NCBI GenBank assembly: GCA_963924555.1
Contig: OZ004591.1
Span: 1,860,001-1,924,000, forward strand
Direction of reading: 5' to 3'
Origin: Crambe crambe
Lineage: Eukaryota; Porifera; Demospongiae; Poecilosclerida; Crambeidae
Length of the DNA: 64,000 nt
Shown here: positions 11,041 to 19,911 of the stretch, in pieces
Layout: each line of letters begins with the position of its first letter
Numbering within the stretch: position 1 is the first letter of the stretch
Made by a program: the position numbers and the translations under genes
The notes under the pieces: generated by a model
The model's input: the letters and a program-made list of their open reading frames with translations, nothing else
The model's database searches: none
What the model was told of the DNA's origin: nothing

Positions 11041-11223
11041 TAAAAATGGGGACCCCCACAAAATGGGGACCCCCATCCCCATTTTAAAGTAATCTTGGGG
11101 ACCCCCATCCCCAAATTTATCATAAATATGGGGATCCCTCAAGAATTTTAGGGACCCCCTAATTATGGCCATTTTTAGGGGATCCCCATGCCCAACTTAA
11201 TCAGAGAGTGCGGTAGCACTCTC

Positions 11224-12715
11224 TATGTAGGGATGACTCGGACGGCCGCGCGCGCCGCCTATAGACTAATACTAAAGTGAAATTCTAGTTCTCCCACTTA
11301 GACCTAACAAAAGCTACTGTGAATGATTATCCAACCTACTAGAGCCTACTAAAATGTGCAGACCAAGTTTCAGGACCAGGGAGCTTACCGTTTCAGAAAT
11401 ACGGCAAGCAGGTAAATCGCTATATTCTTCTTCTTCTTCTTCTTAGACAACCATATCTCTCGAACCACTCAAGCTACAGCCATGATTTCTGGACAAATCC
11501 ACTCCAAATTCTACCAACTGCGATCTTTTCTACTCGTTGATCCTCGAAAGAGTCGATGAAAAAGGAGACACTATGGAGCACAGCACTCGACTAGCCTAAG
11601 CACTCGACTAATTCAATTAGGAAGCCATCTTTTCTATAATACGCATGCGCATGTATTTGAATATCCAATTATTCGAAATCATAATATTACTCAGCTGTCT
11701 CTAGCTAGCTTAGCTAGCTCTAGCTGATGATAGACTACTGTATCGATTCGGGGATTTAGATTCACCACGGTAGACTCTATTTCAGCATCTTCGACCTCCA
11801 AGTATGGCTCAACAACACAACACCTTGACTCGATAAATGATTGGGCTGGTACCGTAGTCACTGTAATTCAAGCGCCACTATAATTTAAGCGCCAGCTAGC
11901 AACTAATCACATTTTATTAGTTGTTAGAAAAGTGCCACACCTCTTCCTGTATTATTTTTAGGCGGCGCTTAAATAAATGCAACCCACGTGGTCATTATTG
12001 AAGCAGCTTTTTTGAGAGGTCCAAGCAGACTTCCATCAAGAGCTTTTTTGCCATGTTCTTGCTGTGTTAGGTATTGAGCACTGGGGTCCAAACTGCCTGA
12101 TACACGTGAAATCCCCTCACAACACTGCTGAATGACAGCTGAAAGTGATTGGCACTGCTAGCAGCCATCTCCACGTTTTTGCAGTCCAGATAAGCTACAA
12201 TTAACTAAGCGCCACGCCCAGAGGAAGTGCATTTTTTAAGCCATAAGCTAAGCGCCACGCCTACATGGAATTATTATTTTCTGGCGCTTGAATTACAGTG
12301 ACTACGGTATGCTATTGGAGAACTTCTTTCATCTGTCCCTGCATACACATAGAAGAATGAACTCTAATCATAGCTAAAACCATAAAAGAGAGGAAAAAAG
12401 ACCAGGAACAAGTAAGGGGAAAAGCATTTCGTGAAATGAAAAAAAGATGTAGGGATGACCACTGCTCAAAAAAGTAAGGAAACAAGAAGGATGGAAATGG
12501 GATCAATCTTTGTTCTGTATATCCAGCCAACAATCCCTACATATACGTCAGGTAACTTCATATTATAGTGTAGTAATGTGTGTATATGTAGGGATTGTTG
12601 GCTGGATATACAGAACAAAGATTGATCCCATTTCCATCCTTCTTGTTTCCTTACTTTTTTGAGCAGTGGTCATCCCTACATCTTTTTTTCATTTCACGAA
12701 ATGCTTTTTCCCTTA
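11224..12715. mobile_element. Repeat family 2, copy A (with nested insertion)
   Basis: Homologous over its length to 61,385-62,430. It starts TGTAGGGATGAC, includes CAGACCAAGTTTCAGGACCA and ATACGGCAAGCAGGTAAATC, and ends with a large hairpin (arms about 12,418-12,540 and 12,590-12,710) containing GTAGGGATGACCACTGCTC. No protein is recognised. It holds a 456-bp insertion (11,852-12,307) that copy B lacks. Confidence 0.7.
11852..12307. mobile_element. TA-flanked MITE with AGCGCCAC subterminal repeats
   Basis: The terminal inverted repeats are CCGTAGTCACTGTAATTCAA...TTGAATTACAGTGACTACGG, flanked by TA on both sides. The matching position in copy B of family 2 (near 62,029, GGGCTGGTATGCTATT) has a single TA, so the empty site is present in this window. 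Internally the word AAGCGCCA(C/G) recurs about five times near both ends. It is non-autonomous, probably Tc1/mariner-mobilised. Confidence 0.8.
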
Positions 12716-12759
12716 TCATAATTATGGGGATCCCTCAATAATTTTGGGGACCCCCTGAT

Positions 12760-13631
12760 ATGGACAAGATATCGATATTGATGATTTTTTATCTATAGCT
12801 ATAGCTACTTAGCACACATATTACAATACCAATCCATTTTTTTTTTAATATTCTTCCAGAAATCTGGTGGTACATGGGCACACCGATAAGGAATTAAGGC
12901 TATCATATACGTTGACAGTCCTCAGGAGAACTATCACCAGCTAGCTATAGTTATCCAGTGAGAGCCATACACATTCAGGCACTCCCTTCTCTGAATGTCA
13001 AATCCAGAATGCACAGCAAGTGAAGTGGGCTGTAATCCTTTCATATTTGGAAACTTTCCCTGAGAAACTTAGTACCAGCTGCATCAGTAAGCCACTTGCC
13101 CTGTAGTAAGGCAGTCATCAAATCCTTCTTCCAATATTGAACAGGCTTATAAACAAGATCATTCTTTCTACAATAAAATTATTCATGAGTTTATATAGCT
13201 AGCTATACGTTGACATGTTCCAACCTGTGGAAAACTTTAATACAAATGAATTGCTTAGCCACGATAGCTATTATAGCTACATAGGTTGAAATATATAACC
13301 AGGCCAATAATATTTTTTACAGACTAGATCATTGGTTCGGTGCGACTATCATCATGAATAGTTACAGCATCTTCAACCTACTATAAGCTTGGATTTAGCT
13401 CGAGAATTTGCCTTACCTACTTAAATACAGTCATGTAATCGCCTATAGACATGAATGCCCTGCACATGGCTATAAACTCTACCCTAGCTCATAGCTATAG
13501 GGCTATGGAAATGTTATGTGCACCAATTCATGCACCAGGGTCTCATGACTTTATTGAAGGGTTCCCTCCCTCCCTCCCTCTCTCTCTCTCCATGGATGAT
13601 CAATATAAGCCTAAGGGCTCATAGCTAGCTA
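12760..13631. other. Unassigned sequence, no gene recognised
   Basis: AT-rich DNA without a supported exon. It ends with a CCCTCCCT/CTCTCT tract (13,560-13,592). It may be the interior of an older insertion. Confidence 0.4.
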
Positions 13632-13811
13632 CATGTAATAGTAGCCTCGTTCCCAGGCTCTCAGTGAAACGGGAAATGTGGGGGCGGAAAGGAGAGCCTG
13701 GTTTCTACTGCAGACCGGATCCCTCACATTCCGGGGGATTTGGATTCCCTCCGTACTTTCCCGTTTTTGATTTCATCATAATTATTATTTTGTCTAATCA
13801 GCGTTTTTTTG

Positions 13812-14101
13812 TGCAAGATGGCGAGTTCGTTTCTGAGAGTGTTTCTTCTAGCGTTTCTTCAAGCGATTCAAGTTCCCACTATCCGCAAGCGCTTTCTCAT
13901 GCCCTGTCAATGCTTGGTTTACCCGAACTGTTGCTGAAGGAAGAGCAGAAGCTGGCTATCCGAGCTGTATTTGATGGCAAGGATATGTTCGTGCCCCTGC
14001 TCTCAAGGGATCTCCGCAAAGAAGATCTGGCCAGCTCTTTGAAGCTAGTAATGTTTGCAGTTGCCTTCTCCAAGGAAACTATTCTCCTCTTGCAAGCTTA
14101 A
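13812..14101 (+). pseudogene. RecQ-helicase N-terminal fragment in a transposon
   Basis: The segment LLLKEEQKLAIRAVFDGKDM (about 13,940-14,000) resembles the start of the RecQ helicase core (L-x-EQ...AI..GKDVF). The Walker A motif that should follow is absent: FVPLLSRDLRKED stands in its place, so the reading frame is probably scrambled. The upstream codons run into the inverted repeat and are unlikely to be native. RecQ-like genes are repeatedly found with transposons in invertebrates. This is a non-functional scrap. Confidence 0.4.
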
Positions 14102-14316
14102 CAGATGTGTGATGGGAAGGGGTCATCTGGAGCTAGCTCAGGGACATCCAGGAGTTTGTTGATCCTAAAAGCCCACTTCTATGATAATCCAGAACTGCTG
14201 AACAAGGCAATGGCTGCACTCTGCTCACACAAGCGACATGCAATTTCGTACTACGCGCGTTTGTACTAATTGTGACGTTTACTTAATAATTACATCATCA
14301 ATCGTGTTATGAATAT

Positions 14317-14965
14317 GTGACCGGCTCTGGGAAAACCCTCCGTCCGGTGCAAAAATATATGAGCACGTTTAGTTGGCAGTGCCAAAATTTGGCTAAAAAA
14401 TTTTTTAAGCATAAATGACAACTATGATCCTTGAACAAAGCACAGATGAAGTTTGGAGCTCAGACTACAAGTACAAAGGCTTCAAATGAAGCGCTAAAGT
14501 TAGCTAGTCAGCCATTGAAGCTTCGTGCACGGAGATTCTAGTCAGGCTGAAATTCATTGAACTTTAGGCAGGCTTTCCAGCTTATGCGCTGGGAAATATG
14601 AACTTACTAAGCTATCTGCGCTACCTTCGGTACCTTGCTTCTCTTCTCGGAGCTTCGGTTGGACCTTTCTCGAGCCAAAAGGCAAGAAACTAGCTTCTTA
14701 CTAACTACAGTTCGAAATCCCACCCACCGTCAATTTACTAGTCCACGGGCATGTCCGGAAATAATGTTCACGTTGCTTAGTCAGCTTTTCTCGAAAAAAC
14801 AATAACGCTAATGGACGCTACCTCGATCTTTCTAAGAGCTGTTCCTCAGGCGTCATAAAAGCTATAGCTTTGAAATTTGCGCAATAAAGAGCCAAAGGGC
14901 AAATTTTACCATAACAAAAAATTTTTAATTTTCACCGGATGGAGGGTTTTCCCAGAGCCGGTCAC
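14317..14965. mobile_element. Nested 650-bp inverted-repeat element
   Basis: The termini GTGACCGGCTCTGGGAAAAC and its inverted copy (with CCCTCCGTCCGGTG against CACCGGATGGAGGG) define a roughly 33-bp inverted repeat. There is no open frame of note. Flanking ATAT-type sequence may be the target duplication. Confidence 0.65.
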
Positions 14966-15079
14966 ATATAATTATGTGGTCAAAATTTACACGCCCGTGC
15001 GTGCAGTAGAAACCAGGCTCTCCTTTCCGCCCCCACATTTCCCGTTTCACTGAGAGCCTGGGAACGAGGCTACATGTAA

Positions 15080-15190
15080 TAGTTATTAACCAAGCGCTAG
15101 GTTTGTAGTCGAATTATAAGCACGAGGCCCGAGGGCCGGGGCGAGTGCTTATAATTCACTACAAACCGCACGCGCGCGGTTAATAACTAT
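15080..15190. mobile_element. Short hairpin element with CCCGAGGG core (copy B)
   Basis: The arms TAGTTATTAACC...GGTTAATAACTA and TTTGTAGTCGAATTATAAGC...GCTTATAATTCACTACAAA surround GAGGCCCGAGGGCCGGGGC. Length is about 110 bp, with no coding capacity. Confidence 0.6.
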
Positions 15191-15250
15191 TTTATAGCCC
15201 GCGCGAGTGTACTACGCATGCTCAGTGCTTCTGTCTCTATAGCGATGTAC

Positions 15251-15419
15251 TACAGGGGTTTTCAGGTTGGTTGACACAAAATTTGCCGACTGTGCAGAAT
15301 TAAATTCGTGCTCGCAAATTTTAAGATCATTGCATTTATATGACAGTATATTATGCTCGCTTGAATTTATCTTGCACATGTGCAAATTCTACTGGTCAAC
15401 CAACCTGAAAACCCCTGTA
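15251..15419. mobile_element. Tc1-like MITE, family 3, copy A
   Basis: 165 bp between TA dinucleotides. The termini are CAGGGGTTTTCAGGTTGGTTGAC and its inverted copy, enclosing AAAATTTGCCGAC...GAATTAAATTCGTGCTCGC. The ends resemble those of the two-gene element at 15,663, which may mobilise it. Confidence 0.75.
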
Positions 15420-15495
15420 TGTCACCAGACCACCTACTAAAGTCGGTGGGCGGTGCTGTGCCAGACTAAATGCCCCCATGGTTCCTCCGCCTATA

Positions 15496-15664
15496 TACAG
15501 AGGTTTTCAGGTTGGTTGACACAAAATTTGCCAACAATGCAGAATTAAATTCGTGCTCGCTAAATTTAAGACCATTGCATTTGTATGACAGTATATTTTA
15601 CTCGCATGAATTTATTTTGCACATGCGCAAATTCTACTGGTCAACCAACCTGAAAACCTCTGTA
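15496..15664. mobile_element. Tc1-like MITE, family 3, copy B
   Basis: 165 bp between TA dinucleotides, termini CAGAGGTTTTCAGGTTGG and its inverted copy. Its right TA is also the left TA of the autonomous-type element that follows, so the two abut exactly. A third copy is at about 32,510-32,667. Confidence 0.75.
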
Positions 15665-15765
15665 CAGCGGTTTTTAAGTTGGTTGGCCGGCAAACGTCAC
15701 AATGAGATGGCACGCATGCGCAATTTTCACCCTCTAAAATTCAAAATCTAGGAGCCGGAGAGACA

Positions 15766-16724
15766 ATGCCATTTCCTTACTCTATCGACTTAAGGTGGAG
15801 AATCGTTTGGCTTAGCATTGTCCACAAGCTGCCACCATCAATTATCTCAGAGCAAATGTGCGTCTCAGAACGCTCTGTTAGGCGGTATTTGAATCTCTTT
15901 CACCGGGTAGGTGATGTCAAACCTAAAACTCAACGCCATGGGCCTCAACTGTTTCTAGGGGAATTCGAACAGCTTATTTTGCTCGGGATTATACTCGAGA
16001 ACACTGGAATTTACCTACACGAAGTACAAGACAAGCTATATGATCTGTTTGGAATCTTTGTAAGTGCATCCACAATTTGTAGAACACTGAAGATCATGGG
16101 ATGTTGCAGAAGAGTGATTCGACATGTGGCAATTCAAAGGTCAGATGTACTGCGAGCACATTTTATGGCTGAGATATCAGTATTTGATCCCTCAATGATT
16201 ATCTGGATTGATGAAAGTAGCTGTGATCGGCGTAATAGCATGCGAAACTTTGCCTACACACTCAGGGGAATGCCTCCTGTTGATTGTAGACTACTGACTC
16301 GAGGAAAAAGATATTCAGCTATTACTTCTGTAACAGTTAAAGGAGTGCAGGATGTTGTTCTTATTGAAGGCTCTGTTAATGGAGAAATATTTTTGCAACC
16401 TTTGTTAAAGACTCACTGGTACCCATTTTACAATTCAATGGTCACAATCCTGATTCCATTGTTATGGACAATGCGTCCATACATCATGTGGATGAAATTG
16501 CCGAATTGATAATTCAGACAAGGGCTTTGCTTCGATTTTTACCGCCCTACTCACCTGATTTGAACCCAGCAGAACAAGTGTTCAGCAAAGTTAAAACAAT
16601 CATGAAGGAAAATGATCAATTATTTCAAGCATTCAGTGAACCAAGATTGTTGCTTACAATGGCATTTGACATGATCACTGAGAATGACTGCGCAGAATAT
16701 GTCAAGTGTTGTGGATACATGTAG
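15766..16724 (+). pseudogene. DD34E transposase (IS630/Tc1 type), one frameshift
   Basis: The N-terminus is a helix-turn-helix (YSIDLRWRIVWLSI, then ISEQMCVSERSVRRYL). The catalytic core has IIWIDESSCDRR (first Asp, about residue 148), IVMDNASIHHVDE (second Asp) and PPYSPDLNPAEQVF (Glu), with 34 residues between second Asp and Glu. The frame changes once, near 16,415-16,430: the first part (from 15,766) runs past this point into a wrong frame, and the true continuation reads from there to the stop at 16,722-16,724. Apart from that the protein looks complete at about 320 residues. The family cuts and pastes DNA at TA sites in the nucleus. One indel suggests recent loss of function or a sequencing error. 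Confidence 0.85.
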
Positions 16725-16741
16725 CTAGCTAACTTTTCATT

Positions 16742-17785
16742 TCACACAAGCTTCTTTAATAATCCCATTATAGCATCTTTTTCACGAACATAATCATCCT
16801 CACTGAGCAGATCTTGCATTTTGAGATGGTGAAGGTCATTTAATTGCTTGTAGCATTTGGAACGGTTTTCTATTACTTTGGCAGGACTGAAACCAGTAGA
16901 ACCAGTAGATGTACTAGGAGCAGTAGACTTGGGGGTAAATGCAGCAACAATTGCAGAGGATACTTCAGTAGCTACCTTTGTAAGAGCTTCTGCCATTTCG
17001 GGACTGCCTTGCTTTGTCTTACTTGAGGGTGTACTTGAGCCTGCTCTCTTAAACATTGAACTGTTTGGTGGATTGTTTAAATCTGTGTGCATACCATTGG
17101 CATACACCTCTGACCATATTCGATACTGCATTTGGGTATAATTACTACCATGTTTTTTAGTAAGGGTATCCACTGCCTGTTTAAGCTTGTCTTCTCTCTC
17201 CTCTCGAGCTGACTTCTTCTTAGGATGGTCATCTTCTGAATCTTCATTTTCTGAATTTGTCCTCTTTCGTTTCTTGTGTGACTGCCCTCCAGTACTGGAA
17301 TCTACTTTAAGTCCATCACACCATAACTGCACCTTATCTCCATGTGCTCTTATTTCTTTCCACATCTCCGCAAGATCTTCTTTACTTCTTACACTGATGA
17401 CCTTTTCAGTTCGCTTGCTGTTGATGTATCCTACATCAAACTCCTCCCAATCAATGACATCATTATGCAGTTGCAGCTTGATCAGCCTTTTCAGCTTTTC
17501 ACAAGAAGATATCTTAACTGTCTCAATATTTCGAAGGGTGAAGATCTTATCTTTCTTTTAGCCGGTCTTTGTAACAGCTTTCATGAGCACTCTTCCTAGT
17601 ACATGTGGAGCTGGAGTAACTTTAGAAGTCTGATCAAGCGGAGTAATGAGGACTCGCCTAACTCCTATAGATGCACCACCACCAGCCTGTGTAGTAATAA
17701 CCCCATTATTTATCCCAACCACTGCCAATGACGCTGTTGAATAAGTAGACATATTGAGAAGAGCACAGTCACATGCATTCAGCAC
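16742..17785 (-). pseudogene. Second element protein, possible PB1-like domain, one in-frame stop
   Basis: A single minus-strand reading frame of 347 codons, interrupted only by TAA at 17,558-17,560. The N-terminal part is small-residue rich. The middle (about codons 78-150) reads FTLRNIETVKISSCEKLKRL, then DWEEFDVGYIN, KEDLAEMWKE and VQLWCDGLK. This looks like a beta-grasp or PB1-like fold, but that is inferred. A basic/acidic stretch KKRKRTNSENEDSEDD (likely nuclear signal) follows, then a charged helix, the motif YTQMQYRIWSEVYANGMH, NNPPNSSMF, a Ser/Thr linker and a C-terminal helix with LLSEDDYVREKDAIMGLLKK. No known transposase motif is present. Convergence with the transposase inside shared termini suggests an element-encoded cofactor, perhaps DNA binding or tetramerising. 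Readthrough of the stop is an alternative. Confidence 0.6.
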
Positions 17786-18104
17786 TTCGAAATAACGCCC
17801 CCCGGCCCCATCGGTACCCGTATATTGTGCGCATGCGTGCTAACGTTGGACAACGTTCTTAAACCGCGTTGGACAACCTTCTTAAAAACCGCTGTAGCTA
17901 CTTTTTGGCTGCTTACAAGAATATGGCCATCCCACTTCAACGTCGTGATTCGTATGGTACCGAACTATCTTTCACTCTATAACCCACCCACTCACTGTGT
18001 TGCCCACGTAAGGTAGGGGCACAGCGTCATAATTATGGTTGGACGCTGAATGGCAAGTAGGGCAGCTAGTGCAGAATACCAGCCATGCTGTTACACAGCT
18101 CGCA

Positions 18105-18254
18105 AGTTCTGCCTTTTATGCTGGCTACTCTATGAAAAGCTTGTTGGGTTTGAAATGGGGAATGTGGTCAATGAATATCATTATAGCGTGCGCACCGTGT
18201 TCAATGAATAATATTAAAATTCTTTTCTGAGAGTAGTTAGTATAAGGACAGAAC
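18105..18254. mobile_element. Foldback MITE, family 1, copy B
   Basis: The arms GTTCTGCCTTTTATGCTGGC... and ...AGTTAGTATAAGGACAGAAC are inverted. It shares CTACTCT(A/C)(T/A)GAAAAGCTTGTTGG with 3,324-3,483. No coding capacity. Confidence 0.6.
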
Positions 18255-18901
18255 TCTATACTGTCACATACTCACCTTTCAGTCTAGTCACAACTCCTTA
18301 AAAGTACAATATCAACTTTGCAGAATCTATATCTAACTTTTCCCTGTAAACACCACCCCAGGCTACAATTACATGCACTGTATCACATTTATAAATCCAT
18401 GTAAATCGGTCCGTTACCATGGCAACGGGCTATAAATATATTTATAAAACAAGGCTAGCATGCAACTGTTGTTTTATTATAGTAAACTATAGAGTTTACA
18501 ACTATTATGCCCCAGTTAGCCCACCAGTACAGATTAGCCTCCTTCAGCATGAAAAATTTACACTTTTTTCTTAGGGCTATATAGTTTGTCACCCTTTTCA
18601 AAGCCTTCAAAGCATGCGTGAATGGCGCGCGGTGAGCATGCATGGGGTCCCCAATTCTACAGGGGGGACCCTGATTTTACGATAATTTTGGGGTCGGGAA
18701 TCCCCAAATTTATGGGGTCCCTAAATTTACGTGACACCGGTATCCTACTATCCTCCGTATGAAGCTGCTCTGGCGAAGTCCTCTGACCCTCGGTAAACTC
18801 CTCTCTCTCCGATCTGTACATCCTCCCAGATCTGGTTAACGACATACACGCAGGTCTTGTCTGAAGTAACTTGACAATAGAATCCCACCGCTGCCACCAA
18901 A

Positions 18902-19093
18902 TGTAACGTAGCGAGTAATAACTGTAATAGTTTATTTAACTGAGACAAAATCAAGAGACTAACATGAGTCAAAAGACAGAGACTAAGAGACTAATATGAA
19001 ATGAGAGACTCAATTGACCGGGAGTAAATGCACAAATAAATACGTTTAAGAAAAACCACAAGATAATGATTGTCAATACATAGATAGTTAATA
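18902..19093 (-). repeat. 5' LTR of the gypsy element (shortened)
   Basis: Matches the 7,428-7,690 LTR over TGTAACGTAGCGAGTAATAA through ACATAGATAGTTA. It lacks the terminal AGTATTTCACA and an internal 60-bp segment. GATAT follows at 19,094. Immediately inside (minus strand) is TTTGGTGGCAGCGGTGGGAT, a primer-binding-type sequence. Confidence 0.75.
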
Positions 19094-19098
19094 GATAT

Positions 19099-19911
19099 CC
19101 CTCCAGTATCCCTCCTTTTTTGGCCATTTTAGCCTGGAAGTTTTGTTCTCTTTTTTTAAAGTACATGTTAAGTTTCTTCAAAAGCATGAATTGTTGTCCT
19201 GTAGTCCATCACTTCTTGGAAGTGAATTTGTCCACAAGTTGGAAAAGAAAACTCACCACATCTGAAGCAGTTTAATTTTGTAATTGAAAAAGAAGAAATA
19301 GAAAATCCTCACTTGGTTTTATTCTACTTGATGGCCACTCTCACATTATAATTCACTTAGCAGCAAAGGTCTTTCTCTTCAAAATACCCTTAGCCACCAG
19401 ATATGGGATGTTTTGGTTCTTTGCCTGGAAGAAAGCATGCCACCAGTTCATAACAGCAAACTCAGGACAAGTTGTCACTAGATACAACTTTTAATGGATG
19501 AACTCGATATACTGCTGGCTTCAAAATGATGGTATTTAATCGAACTGCTCTTGAAATACATAGTATCAGAATTGCAAGAACCAACACTAACTAAATCTTG
19601 CCTATAATAGTTCATGCCATGAATATTGTAGTGTTAGCTGAAAGATAAAAAAAAAAATTTTTGTGGATGTACCCTGGAGTTGCACTGCACTGACTCTCAA
19701 ATTATCTGCAGAACATGTAAATGTGGTTTATAGGCTTGCTAGGACTCACCTGTGCATGTTGTTATCAATAGAAGTACATGACTTGACTTACTTATCACCA
19801 CAAAGGGTTCCTTGCTTTTTGGCAGCAAGTTATTATCGGCAAAGTTAATTTAGTTTCAAGCTGTTTATACTTGGCTGCATATTCTCATGTTTTCCTTTCT
19901 ATTTGCAACAG
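19099..19911. other. Upstream region of Ig receptor 1, no exon recognised
   Basis: No signal-peptide exon could be supported. The part from 19,671 is duplicated at 31,131 and is the intron leading to the first Ig exon. It ends in a pyrimidine-rich acceptor (TTTCTATTTGCAACAG). Confidence 0.5.

Larger units (their letters stand above)
13642..15072. mobile_element. Inverted-repeat transposon with RecQ-like fragment
   Basis: About 70-bp terminal inverted repeats (TAGCCTCGTTCCCAGGCTCT...AGAGCCTGGGAACGAGGCTA, including GGGGGCGGAAAGGAGAGCC) are flanked by CATGTAATAG on both sides (13,632-13,641 and 15,073-15,082). An internal frame (13,664-14,101) has a helicase-like Q-motif region. A second inverted-repeat element (14,317-14,965) sits inside. 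Related termini occur at 169-618 and in a mini-hairpin at 28,206. Superfamily unassigned. Confidence 0.7.
15663..17896. mobile_element. Two-gene Tc1/mariner-IS630-like transposon
   Basis: The termini CAGCGGTTTTTAAG(TT)GGTTG (15,665) and CAACCTTCTTAAAAACCGCTG (ending 17,894) are inverted repeats, flanked by TA on each side. Inside are two convergent genes: a plus-strand DDE transposase (15,766-16,724) and a minus-strand second protein (16,742-17,785), with 17 bp between their stop codons. Each has a single lesion. It fills nearly the whole element, leaving about 100 bp at each end. The second gene is unusual for this superfamily. Confidence 0.75.
11037..18735. mobile_element. Nested transposon block inside gypsy gag leader
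   Basis: Both ends carry GGTGTCA(A/C)GTAAA(A/T) inverted termini followed by clusters of GGGGACCCC/GGGGATCCCC words (11,040-11,190, 12,725-12,760, 18,640-18,725). If the termini are TGTCA...TGACA, the flanks are CCGG on both sides, a plausible 4-bp target duplication. The outer element is probably a short GGGGATCCCC-rich MITE that later received the other insertions listed here. TGT...ACA ends with a 4-bp duplication recall Ginger-type elements, but no transposase of that kind is seen. Confidence 0.5.
7428..19093 (-). mobile_element. Ty3/gypsy LTR retrotransposon split by nested insertions
   Basis: On the minus strand the order is 5' LTR (18,902-19,093), a primer-binding-like segment TTTGGTGGCAGCGGTGGGAT just inside it, gag leader, a foreign 7.7-kb block (about 11,037-18,735), gag-protease, an integrase C-terminal remnant, reverse transcriptase, RNase H, polypurine tract (AAGGAGGGAGGAATG near 7,690) and 3' LTR (7,428-7,690). 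GATAT flanks both outer ends (7,423-7,427 and 19,094-19,098), consistent with a 5-bp target duplication. The integrase-type C-terminus lies upstream of reverse transcriptase, as in Gmr1-like elements, and the integrase catalytic core is missing. Frameshifts and nonsense codons make this copy defective. Confidence 0.8.
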
